Positions 12,464 through 22,024 are shown, counted from the stretch's first letter. The stretch: DNA of 64,000 nt from Theocolax elegans (GCA_026168455.1 CM047427.1:38072905-38136904), one strand, 5' to 3'. Program-made: numbers and translations. Notes: generated by a model not told the origin, from the sequence alone.

Positions 12464-12630
12464 CCGGCCGCTGAGATACGAGCTTCTCCAACCGGCCACT
12501 GAGATACGACCCTTTCTAACCGGCCGCTGAGGTACGACCTTTTCAAACCGGCCGCTGAGATACGACCTTTTCTAACCGGACGCTGAGATACGTCCTTTTC
12601 GAACCGGCCGCTGAGATACGACCCTTTTAT
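12464..12630 (+). repeat. 28-bp minisatellite, six units (variant unit)
   Basis: CCGGCCG recurs exactly every 28 bp at 12,464, 12,492, 12,520, 12,548, 12,576 and 12,604, with one early unit reading CCGGCCA and one CCGGACG. Reverse-complement comparison with the main 28-bp unit (ACCTTTTATAACCGG against ACCTTTTCTAACCGG) shows the two are homologous. In this variant the TATA motif is lost. Confidence 0.85.
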
Positions 12631-12769
12631 TCGGAAGCGACGAAATAATACCAGCAATACATTTTTTAACTTGTAGAGTACATTTTATTGTATGATATTG
12701 TCATTTGCTATCCAACATATTTTTACCGGATTATATCGTATTTTACAATTCGTCGTTCCCCGATAAGAA

Positions 12770-12965
12770 GGTGCTACCTCGGAATCCGGTTATAAAAGGT
12801 GCTACCTCGGAATCCGGTTATAAAAGGTGCTACCTCGGAGCCCGGTTGTAAAAGGTGCTACCTCGGAGGTAGGTTATAAAAGGTGCTACCTCGGAGTCCG
12901 GTTATAAAAGGTGCTACCTTGGAGTCCGGTTATAAAAGGTGCTAACTCGGAGTCCGGTTATAAAA
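12770..12965 (+). repeat. 28-bp minisatellite, seven units (left arm)
   Basis: The unit starts GGTGCTACCTCGGA and ends CCGGTTATAAAA. Start positions run from 12,770 to 12,966 in exact steps of 28 with no indels. Unit variants differ at a few positions (GAATCC, GAGCCC, GAGGTA). Each unit contains TATAAAAG across the unit join, or TGTAAAAG in the GAGCCC variant. Confidence 0.95.
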
Positions 12966-13945
12966 GGTGATAACTCAGGAGCGAAATTTCAGTCTATGAT
13001 TTTAAGTTGGTATTACTGCAAGTGTAAGCTCAGCAATAAGATTGACAATTGTTTTTGGCAATTTTATAAAAGATTATTTTTATTTATCTATTAGTTATTT
13101 ATTATTATTTAGTAGTACCTATGCGTATATCGTCAAAAAATTTAAATAAACGTAATTCAGGTAAAGTTATTATTTAGTTTGAGTATATTTTAAACTGTTT
13201 CTTTTTATATTTTAATCTCCAAAATAAGAAAATTACGTCGACATATATATGTACTAAACTTTGATAATTTCTTATATAGATTCAATAGATAATCATTGAT
13301 AAATTATAAAATTATAAATTATACTACTGCAAAAGTTAAAAAACTAATTATGATGAGTAGTAACTGCAGAAAATACATGGTAAATAATAATTAAGTATGT
13401 TTAAATGATAAAAATGTAAGCTAAATGCGTAAATTTTAATAATTTCTCGGCAAACTGTCATGTTTCGCAATTTTAATTATAATTTGACTAATGTAATTTA
13501 ACACTGATACCTCTTAAACAATTTTAAAGCATGTCAACTATTCAATTTTGGCGGTTGTATTCGAATCATTTTGTACCTTATTCCATTTCTCTCCCTTGTT
13601 TAACTCTAGCGAAAAAATCTCACTCCGTAAAACAGAACCTTCGGCAGTTGTGTCGAAATGTATTATAAAAATTGAGTTATTTAAAACCAACAATTGTCTA
13701 CAGTGTATATTTCATCTATTTTGTTTTAATTATAATTATTATAAACATTATGTTACGGTATTAAGTTTTACGATATATTGTTAAATTCCGCATTAAAAAT
13801 AAGAGTACAACGTTAAATAATAGATAAATAAAAATAATCTTTTATAAAATTACCAAAAAACAATTGTCAATATTATTGCTGAGCTAAACCGGCAGTAGTA
13901 CCAACTTAAAATCATAGACGAAAAATTCGTTCCTGAGTTATCACC

Positions 13946-14141
13946 TTTTATAACCGGACTCCGAGGTAGCACCTTTTATAACCGGACTCCGAGGTAGCAC
14001 CTTTTATAACCGGGCTCCGAGGTAGCACCTTTTATAACCGGATTCCGAGGTAGCACCTTTTATAACCGGGCTCCGAGGTAGCACCTTTTATAACCGGATT
14101 CCGAGGTATCACCTTTTATAATCGGATTCCGAGGTAGCACC
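13946..14141 (-). repeat. 28-bp minisatellite, seven units (right arm, inverted)
   Basis: This is the mirror of the left array, again exactly 196 bp or seven units in 28-bp register, ending at the inverted terminus. The mixture of unit variants differs from the left arm, so the arms are not a fresh copy of one another although unit number is the same. Confidence 0.95.
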
Positions 14142-14160
14142 TTCTTATCGGGGAACGACG

Positions 14161-14716
14161 AATTGAACTTAAAATCTCTTTTTATTTGAAATATTTTGAT
14201 TGGTTTTGAGTGTGAAATTCAGTTTTAAATAATATTAGTTTTTATAAGATTATTTTTGTTGTATGAGGATCTTAGATTATTTATACTTATAGTTATATAG
14301 ATATATATAGTAATATAGTTTCAAGACATTCAGAGCATACTACATTCATAGTAATAAAAATTGTTAAAAAAATTTTTCTATGATATTTAGAGTAAGTAAG
14401 AGTGTATAATCTAGAGAGATTTTTTTAAAAATTCGGATTCAGTGTTTATTAAAAATTAATAGCCGCTACAATGTTTTTAAATCTTCACTCATATCACAGA
14501 AAATTATACTATTTATACTTTTAGGAAACTAAAATTTTTTGGAAATGATAATTAATATAGCTAAATACTATAACAAACTTCTTAATCAGTTTATTATGAT
14601 TTATAAGCTTAAATAGTCCCGTTTGTATGAAATGCAATCGTAGCCATTAAAATTTTTGTAATGCTTATTACTACTAAACTTTAGTTTTGGTTAGGTCAGT
14701 TATTTTTTTTTTCTAG
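14161..14716. repeat. Flank of foldback copy 1, diverged host repeat (type R)
   Basis: Read outward from the foldback, this sequence aligns with the left flanks of the copies at 15,203, 17,050 and 18,870 when those are reverse-complemented (for example GAACTTAAAA at the join and TTTTTATAAG about 80 bp out). Identity is about 75 percent. The foldback therefore sits inside an older repeat that is inverted here relative to the later copies. No gene is seen. Confidence 0.6.
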
Positions 14717-15202
14717 TTTTTGCTTATAAAATACAATGAAATTATATTTAAATCAGATGTTACTAGTTTTTGCACCAGGAAATACTTGTAACATCCAATA
14801 AATTCCTTGTTATCGATTTTTGTAGTAAACAAAATTTTGTTTAAGTTTTTTCTTGTAAAATCCCAAGAATTTGCAACTAGAAACATTGTATTGTTTCTGA
14901 CAAAATTTCTACTGATTTTACTTATACGGTCTCATGTAATATTAATAAGGAAAATCCAACAAAATACTATATCTTACAATAACTATAATGTTCCAATAAT
15001 TAATATGCCAGAAAAAACCTTTATCTTCTAACAACATCAGTTTCTTCAAAATTCACATATTTACTTATAAAATGAGTCAATGTAATTTCTGATGCCTACC
15101 AATAAAAAAAATAAACTTATAAAAACCAATATAACTCATAACTGTATTTCACAATTAGAACCAATAAAAATTTCTAAATAATAAGTGGTTTTAAGTTCGT
15201 TT

Positions 15203-16417
15203 CGTCGTTCCCCGATAAGAAGGTGCTACCTCGGAGTCCGGTTATAAAAGGTGCTACCTCGGAATCCGGTTATAAAAGGTGCTACCTCGGAGCCCGGTTG
15301 TAAAAGGTGCTACCTTGGAGTCCGGTTATAAAAGGTGCTACCTCGGAGGTAGGTTATAAAAGGTGCTACCTCGGAGGTAGGTTATAAAAGGTGCTACCTC
15401 GGAGCCCGGTTGTAAAAGGTGCTACCTCGGAGTCCTGTTATAAAAGGTGCTAACTCGGAGTCCGGTTATAAAAGGTGCTACCTTGGAGTCCGGTTATAAA
15501 AGGTGCTACCTCGGAATCCGGTTATAAAAGGTGCTACCTCGGAGGTAGGTTATAAAAGGTGCTAACTCGGAGTCCGGTTATAAAAGGTGCTACCTTGGAG
15601 TCCGGTTATAAAAGGTGCTACCTCGGAATCCGGTTATAAAAGGTGCTACCTCGGAATCCGGTTATAAAAGGTGCTACCTCGGAGGCCGGTTGTAAAAGGT
15701 GCTACCTCGGAGGCCGGTTGTAAAAGGTGCTACCTTGGAGTCCGGTTATAAAAGGTGCTAACTCGGAGTCCGGTTATAAAAGGTGCTACCTCGGAGGTAG
15801 GTTATAAAAGGTGCTACCTCGGAGGTAGGTTATAAAAGGTGCTACCTCGGAATCCGGTTATAAAAGGTGATAACTCAGGAGCGAAATTTCAGTCTATGAT
15901 TTTAAGTTGGTACTACTGCAAGTGTAAGCTCAGCAATAAGATTGACAATTGTTTTTGGCAATTTTATAAAAGATTATTTTTATTTATCTATTAGTTATTT
16001 ATTATTATTTAGTAGTACCTATGCGTATATCGTCAAAAAATTTAAATAAACGTAATTCAGGTAAAGTTATTATTTAGTTTGAGTATATTTTAAACTGTTT
16101 CTTTTTATATTTTAATCTCCAAAATAAGAAAATTACGTCGACATATATGTACTAAACTTTGATAATTTCTTATATAGATTCAATAGATAATCATTGATAA
16201 ATTATAAAATTATAAATTATACTACTGCAAAAGTTAAAAAACTAATTATGATGAGTAGTAACTGCAGAAAATACATGGTAAATAATAATTAAGTATGTTT
16301 AAATGATAAAAATGTAAGCTAAATGCGTAAATTTTAATAATTTCTCGGCAAACTGTCATGTTTCGCAATTTTAATTATAATTTGACTAATGTAATTTAAC
16401 ACTGATACCTCTTAAAC
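15203..16417. mobile_element. Foldback element, left half only, expanded arm
   Basis: The copy has the left terminus CGTCGTTCCCCGATAAG, a 23-unit array and spacer, and the left part of the centre. It then breaks at CTTAAACA (16,417) into host-repeat flank. No right arm follows, so this copy is a half-element created by the tandem duplication. Confidence 0.8.
15222..15865 (+). repeat. 28-bp minisatellite, 23 units (expanded)
   Basis: 644 bp equals exactly 23 units of 28 bp with no indel. The order of variants shows duplicated blocks: the series AGTCC, AATCC, GGTAG recurs, and pairs of GAGGCC and GAGGTA units stand side by side. This is what unequal crossing over or slippage of whole units would leave. 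The GAGGTA variant makes CTACCT and AGGTAG self-complementary inside one unit. Confidence 0.95.
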
Positions 16418-17049
16418 ATTTCATAAGCTATTTCTTATATAAACCGAACAATTTTGAACTTGAACAATTTAGTGTTTGTTTATTTAAACTTGTATTTACG
16501 TATGTAATACCAAATATCTGTGCGTCAGAAAAACCAAATAATGTACGAAATCATATAACTAGTTTTTGCTTATAAAATACAATGAAATTATATTTAAATC
16601 AGATGTTACTAGTTTTTGCACCAGGAAATACTTGTAACATCCAATAAATTCCTTGTTATCGATTTTTGTAGTAAACAAAATTTTGTTTAAGTTTTTTCTT
16701 GTAAAATCCCAAGAATTTGCAACTAGAAACATTGTATTGTTTCTGAACAAAATTTCTACTGATTTTACTTATACGGTCTCATGTAATATTAATAAGGAAA
16801 ATCCAACAAAATACTATATCTTACAATAACTATAATGTTCCAATAATTAATATGCCAGAAAAAACCTTTATCTTCTAACAACATCAGTTTCTTCAAAATT
16901 CACATATTTACTTATAAAATGAGTCAATGTAATTTCTGATGCCTACCAATAAAAAAAATAAACTTATAAAAACCAATATAACTCATAACTGTATTTCACA
17001 ATTAGAACCAATAAAAATTTCTAAATAATAAGTGGTTTTAAGTTCGTTT

Positions 17050-17472
17050 CGTCGTTCCCCGATAAGAAGGTGCTACCTCGGAGTCCGGTTATAAAAGGTG
17101 CTACCTCGGAATCCGGTTATAAAAGGTGCTACCTCGGAGGCCGGTTGTAAAAGGTGCTACCTCGGAGTCCGGTTATAAAAGGTGCTACCTCGGAGTCCTG
17201 TTATAAAAGGTGCTACCTTGGAGTCCGGTTATAAAAGGTGCTAACTCGGAGTCCGGTTATAAAAGGTGATAACTCAGGAGCGAAATTTCAGTCTATGATT
17301 TTAAGTTGGTACTACTGCAAGTGTAAGCTCAGCAATAAGATTGACAATTGTTTTTGGCAATTTTATAAAAGATTATTTTTATTTATCTATTAGTTATTTA
17401 TTATTATTTAGTAGTACCTATGCGTATATCATCAAAAAATTTAAATAAACGTAATTCAGGTAAAGTTATTAT
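17050..17472. mobile_element. Foldback element, left half, seven units, interrupted by SINE
   Basis: The terminus and a seven-unit array (17,069-17,264) are followed by the spacer, which stops at GGTAAAGTTATTAT where a tRNA-derived SINE begins. The rest of the element is missing: after the SINE fragment the sequence is host-repeat flank. Confidence 0.8.
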
Positions 17473-17712
17473 GAGCCGCGGTGGCTCATGGGTAGAGCTC
17501 CCGACTCTCACACCGAGGGTCGTGGGTTCGATCCCAGACGTGTACCTCTGAAAATTTTTTCATGTGCATTTTTCGAACACCGCGACTCAGTGGCTCGGCG
17601 TGTCACTATAATGTGACGCCAGTTCGGGTGCGCGTGCGTTTCGTGCATTTACCAGTGCATGAGAGGCACGGGCATCTGAACTATAGGGAACGTTAGGGAC
17701 GCGAAGATGTAA
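17473..17712 (+). mobile_element. tRNA-derived SINE, 3'-truncated copy
   Basis: Its head has an A-box-like TGGCTCATGGGTAGAGC and a perfect B box, GGTTCGATCCC, at tRNA spacing. It is identical or nearly identical to the full copy at 19,293 up to GCGAAGATGTAA, where it is cut and joined to unrelated DNA. There is no A-tail and no second target duplication. The truncation is at a segmental duplication breakpoint rather than at reverse transcription. Confidence 0.8.
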
Positions 17713-17999
17713 ATTCGACCCAAATTCCAAAGTTAAGTATTTTACTTTGTAACAAATTAATAAATTTAAAAAAGTAATGTTAAGCTAAGATTTTCTGGGT
17801 AAAACATAATCCTTTTTTTCACCTATAATGAAAAAATGATTAATTTGATAAATAATACTTACCAAACACTATATACGCGTATTAGGATTAACAAGTATAT
17901 GTAATAAAGATTATGTTCTGAATAGCTTAAATTATAATATAATTAGAATTGTAATACCTCATATTTATAATAAAGGAAAATAACCTTATAAAAATCAAT

Positions 18000-18180
18000 A
18001 TAATTTATAACTGAATTTCATAATTAGAACCAATAAAAATGTTCCAAATATAAAGAGGTTTTAATTATGCTTGTAAATTATAATATCGACCGGTAAATAT
18101 ATCTTGGTTGGTAAACTGCAATATTATCCAATAAACCGTATTCTACAAGTTAAAAAATGTATAACTGAATTTACATATAA
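18000..18180. repeat. Host repeat without foldback insertion (empty paralogous site)
   Basis: This stretch aligns to both flanks of the foldback copies across the insertion point. It reads GAGGTTTTAATTATGCTTGT where filled copies read TTTTAAGTTC, the foldback, then GTAAAATACG. It continues into the sequence found left of 12,751 (ending TCTACAAGTTAAAAAATGTA). The alignment over the join needs no gap once a 4-bp duplication is removed. Confidence 0.7.
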
Positions 18181-18888
18181 AATCCCATTTTATAGACATT
18201 GACTTAAACATGATGTGAACATATAAATTTCTTAAACATTTCATAAGCTATTTCTTATATAAACCAAACAATTTTGAACTTGAACAATTTAGTGTTTGTT
18301 TATTTAAACTTGTATTTACGTATGTAATACCAAATATCGGTGCGTCAGAAAAACCAAATAATGTACGAAATCATATAACTAGTTTTTGCTTATAAAATAC
18401 AATGAAATTATATTTAAATCAGATGTTACTAGTTTTTGCACCAGGAAATACTTGTAACATCCAATAAATTCCTTGTTATCGATTTTTATAGTAAACAAAA
18501 TTTTGTTTAAGTTTTTTCTTGTAAAATCCCAAGAATTTGCAACTAGAAACATTGTATTGTTTCTGATCAAAATTTCTACTGATTTTACTTATACGGTCTC
18601 ATGTAATATTAATAAGGAAAATCCAACAAAATACTATATCTTACAATAACTATAATGTTCCAATAATTAATATGCCAGAAAAAACCTTTATCTTCTAACA
18701 ACATCAGTTTCTTCAAAATTCACATATTTACGTATAAAATGAGTCAATGTAATTTCTGATGCCTACCAATAAAAAAAATAAACTTATAAAAACCAATATA
18801 ACTCATAACTGTATTTCACAATTAGAACCAATAAAAATTTCTAAATAATAAGTGGTTTTAAGTTCGTTTCGTCGTTCCCCGATAAGAA

Positions 18889-19084
18889 GGTGCTACCTCG
18901 GAGTCCGGTTATAAAAGGTGCTACCTCGGAATCCGGTTATAAAAGGTGCTACCTCGGAGGCCGGTTGTAAAAGGTGCTACCTCGGAGTCCGGTTATAAAA
19001 GGTGCTACCTCGGAGTCCTGTTATAAAAGGTGCTACCTTGGAGTCCGGTTATAAAAGGTGCTAACTCGGAGTCCGGTTATAAAA
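18889..19084 (+). repeat. 28-bp minisatellite, seven units
   Basis: Exactly 196 bp in 28-bp steps. Unit variants and their order match the array at 17,069-17,264, showing shared ancestry by segmental duplication. Confidence 0.95.
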
Positions 19085-19292
19085 GGTGATAACTCAGGAG
19101 CGAAATTTCAGTCTATGATTTTAAGTTGGTACTACTGCAAGTGTAAGCTCAGCAATAAGATTGACAATTGTTTTTGGCAATTTTATAAAAGATTATTTTT
19201 ATTTATCTATTAGTTATTTATTATTATTTAGTAGTACCTATGCGTATATCATCAAAAAATTTAAATAAACGTAATTCAGGTAAAGTTATTAT

Positions 19293-19734
19293 GAGCCGCG
19301 GTGGCTCATGGGTAGAGCTCCCGACTCTCACACCGAGGGTCGTGGGTTCGATCCCAGACGTGTACCTCTGAAAATTTTTTCATGTGCATTTTTCGAACAC
19401 CGCGACTCAGTGGCTCGGCGTGTCACTATAATGTGACGCCAGTTCGGGTGCGCGTGCGTTTCGTGCATTTACCAGTGCATGAGAGGCACGGGCATCTGAA
19501 CTATAGGGAACGTTAGGGACGCGAAGATGTAAAGTGGATCGCGGTGGTTCCATCGGGAGGACAGGAAACTGTAATTATTAGACTAATTACAGTGACCGAT
19601 GATATCTTCCGATGGACACAAGCAGCACTGTTTCAACTACATGTGCTTTGTTTACAGACACGCCGTTCACCTCCGTCGCTGATTAGCCCTGGCAGCATAA
19701 ATAGAGCGACGTTAAATAACATAAAAAAAAAAAA
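19293..19734 (+). mobile_element. tRNA-derived SINE, full-length
   Basis: The copy has a Pol III type head (A-box-like TGGCTCATGGGTAGAGC, B box GGTTCGATCCC near 19,345), a body of about 350 bp and an A-tail. A 14-bp target duplication, GGTAAAGTTATTAT, lies at 19,279-19,292 and 19,735-19,748. The same site is uninterrupted at about 13,160 and 16,065, so both filled and empty alleles of one paralogous site are present. The 74-codon ORF over its 3' part is incidental. Confidence 0.9.
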
Positions 19735-20519
19735 GGTAAAGTTATTATTTAGTTTGAATATATTTTAAACTGTTTCTTTTTATATTTTAATCTCCAAAAT
19801 AAGAAAATTACATCGACATATATATGTACTAAACTTTGATAATTTCATATATAGATTCAATAGATAATCATTGATAAATTATAAAATTATAAATTATACT
19901 ACTGCAAAATTTAAAAAACTAATTATGATGAGTAGTAACTGCAGAAAATACATGGTAAATAATAATTAAGTATGTTTAAATGATAAAAATATAAGCTAAA
20001 TGCGTAAATTTTAATAATTTCTCGCAAACTGTTATTTTTCGCAATTTTAATTTTAATTTGACAAATGTAATTTAACACTGATACCTCTTAAACAATTTTA
20101 AAGCATGTCAACTATTCAATTTTGGCGGTTGTATTCGAATCATTTTGTACCTTATTCCATTTCTCTCCCTTGTTTAACTCTAGCGAAAAAATCTCACTCC
20201 GTAAAACAGAACCTTCGGCAGTTGTGTCGAAATGTATTATAAAAATTGAGTTATTTAAAACCAACAATTGACTAAAGTGTATATTTCATCTATTTTGTTT
20301 TAATTATAAATATTATAAACATTATGTTACGGTATTAAGTTTTACGATATATTGTTAAATTCCGCATTAAAAATAAGAGTGCAACGTTAAATAATAGATA
20401 AATAAAAATAATCTTTTATAAAATTGCCAAAAAACAATTGTCAATATTATTGCTGAGCTAAACCGGCAGTAGTACCAACTTAAAATCATAGACGAAAAAT
20501 TCGTTCCTGAGTTATCACC

Positions 20520-20715
20520 TTTTATAACCGGACTCCGAGTTAGCACCTTTTATAACCGGACCTTAAGGTAGCACCTTTTAAAACCGGACTCCGAGGTAGC
20601 ACCTTTTATAACCGGACTCCGAGGTAGCACCTTTTATAACCGGGCTCCGAGGTAGCACCTTTTATAACCGGATTCTGAGGTAGCACCTTTTATAATCGGA
20701 TTCCGAGGTAGCACC
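20520..20715 (-). repeat. 28-bp minisatellite, seven units (inverted)
   Basis: The right-arm array of the second complete foldback is 196 bp, exactly seven units. One unit carries CCTTAAGG in place of the usual CTCCGAGG, a variant not seen elsewhere in the window. Confidence 0.95.
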
Positions 20716-21267
20716 TTCTTATCGGGGAACGACGGTTTGTAAAATACGATGTAATCCGATAAAAAAATCTACGCTAGTAAATTACAGTATCAACCAACGA
20801 AATTTGTAAAGAATTTTCATTGGATTTTATTGGTTACTTTCAACCGGGTTAAAAGCTTGAAGCAAGGGCTTTTTAATAGTTTACCGTCCCTATTTAAATT
20901 TTTTGTTTTTTAATGTTTTTAACATAAAAATCAAAATGTATAAAATTCGGATTTTCTGGTTCGTCTTCATTTTAAAACTGCACTTCTACCAAACATCGAA
21001 AAATAATTTTATAAAAAAAAATTGAAAAGCTTGAATCAAGAGCTTTCGAACGCACTGTATAAACATTGTTTTAAAGTCCTTTTTATGTTTTGACTGGTGG
21101 TTTTCTTTTAAAACACGTCTTTTCTTCAACTTTATGTATCTCGGAAGCATTAAATTTAAAAAAAAATGTCTAGGAGAAAAAATGTTTGATTTTATCTACC
21201 TAAATATGAATGAAGTAAAAGATCAAAAATATTGTTTGAATATTATACGTTTATGTTATTGATACTT

Positions 21268-21545
21268 TAGATGAAAAAATTAGTTCTTTAACTGATGCTC
21301 AAAAAATCATTTTCAACACAGTATTAAACGTACTTAACGAAAATATTAAAATTATATGTATATTTATAGATGGTCCTGGTGGAATTGGTAAAAGTTATTT
21401 ACATAATATATTAATTTCATATTACAATATACATAAAAAATTGTATTGGCATTTTCATGAACAGGTATAGCAGTAAATTTATTAAAGAAAAAAAACTGCA
21501 TACAGCGTTTAAATTATCATTAAATGTGAATGAAACAAGATAAGA
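21268..21545 (+). pseudogene. Pif1/Helitron-type helicase fragment
   Basis: Plus-strand translation gives an N-terminal stretch like LTDAQKIIFNTVL, then the Walker A loop DGPGGIGKSYL, and after a one-base shift VLAFS, TGIAVNLLK and FKLSLNVNE. This is the order seen in Pif1-like helicases (motifs Q, I and Ia) and in the Helitron helicase at 49,409-50,629. It has a frameshift and an in-frame stop and ends where the second 5S SINE inserted. It is most likely a Helitron remnant, since no cellular Pif1 context is present. Confidence 0.75.
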
Positions 21546-21566
21546 AAAATATAAGATGTACAACTA

Positions 21567-22024
21567 GACCGACACGGTGGCGGAGTGGCGGAAACGCACC
21601 TCGGCCGGTCATGAAAGTTAAGCAGCACTGAGCGCGGTTGGCACTTGGATGGGTGACCGTTCTCGGACTTAGCTTAAATGATCGGTTAGGTGTTTTTTCA
21701 CATTCCACAACGTGAGCGGGAGGTGTGAGGCATTCTGTTTCGGTGTTAAAGTCTACGCAATGTGACCTTGCCACCCAAACAGAATTGTTCTCGAATACAC
21801 CGCCCTTCTCGGAGGAGGTTTTCCTAAATGGCATTTATCCCAACGGGTTTGGCCACAGGTTTTCCCTCTCTCCACGGGCATAACCCCGGGCGAATGCGAG
21901 AAGGTGGGGTAAAGAGGGGGTAAAAATTGGAAATGGAATGAAATGGAATAATAAAGGTGTAGGGGATACGTAAAAACCTGTAAAAAGGTGTACGTGGAAA
22001 CTACCAAAATTTTTTTTTTTATAT
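21567..22024 (+). mobile_element. 5S rRNA-derived SINE, copy 2
   Basis: Same architecture as the copy at 10,782, with the 5S-like core GTTAAGCAGC and GCACTTGGATGGGTGACC. A 12-bp target duplication, GATGTACAACTA, lies at 21,555-21,566 and 22,025-22,036. It ends in a T/A-rich tail. The bodies are similar but diverged, with a longer middle here, so the two copies represent independent insertions. Confidence 0.85.

Larger units (their letters stand above)
11432..12644. mobile_element. Foldback element of a second 28-bp-unit subfamily
   Basis: The ends read TTCGTCG at 11,432 and CGACGAA at 12,644, resembling the CGTCG termini of the main foldback family at 12,751. Just inside are inverted arms: left 11,440-11,600, right 12,310-12,480. 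The right arm carries a 28-bp tandem array (12,464-12,630) and the left only about one unit. The centre is occupied by (TA)n and an A-like palindrome at 11,603-12,292. No transposase is present. Confidence 0.65.
12751..14160. mobile_element. Foldback element with 28-bp repeat arms, complete copy
   Basis: The termini CGTCGTTCCCCGATAAG and the exact reverse complement are 1,410 bp apart. Each arm has the terminus, then seven 28-bp units, then an inverted spacer of about 140-200 bp (starting with TCAGTCTATGATTTTAAG) and a unique-looking centre at about 13,300-13,750. The flanks are AATT at 12,747-12,750 and 14,161-14,164. The architecture recalls Drosophila FB and Galileo elements, whose long TIRs contain tandem repeats, but I see no sequence identity that places it in a known family. 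No transposase is encoded. Confidence 0.85.
14717..19292 (+). repeat. Three-fold tandem segmental duplication, period about 1.82-1.84 kb
   Basis: A block made of host-repeat flank plus the left half of the foldback occurs at about 14,717, 16,559 and 18,379. The offset between the second and third is 1,820 bp. Copy 1 carries a 23-unit array, copies 2 and 3 seven units. Copies 2 and 3 also share the tRNA-derived SINE and identical unit order, so they separated last. Junctions fall at about 16,417 and 17,712-18,230. Confidence 0.75.
18870..20734. mobile_element. Foldback element with 28-bp repeat arms, complete, SINE inside
   Basis: Left terminus at 18,870, right terminus ending GGAACGACG at 20,734, flanked by GTTT on both sides (18,866-18,869; 20,735-20,738). 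Arrays are seven units plus strand (18,889-19,084) and seven units minus strand (20,520-20,715). A tRNA-derived SINE inserted in the left spacer adds about 456 bp including its duplicated target. The centre (about 20,040-20,400) is almost identical to the centre of the copy at 12,751. Confidence 0.85.

Noticed and set aside
12460..12657. 65-codon repetitive protein
   Set aside because: A 28-bp repeat is not a multiple of three, and the frame simply reads through the minisatellite.
15222..15865. CRISPR-like array
   Set aside because: The 28-bp units are directly contiguous with no unique spacers, and the genome is eukaryotic; it is a minisatellite.
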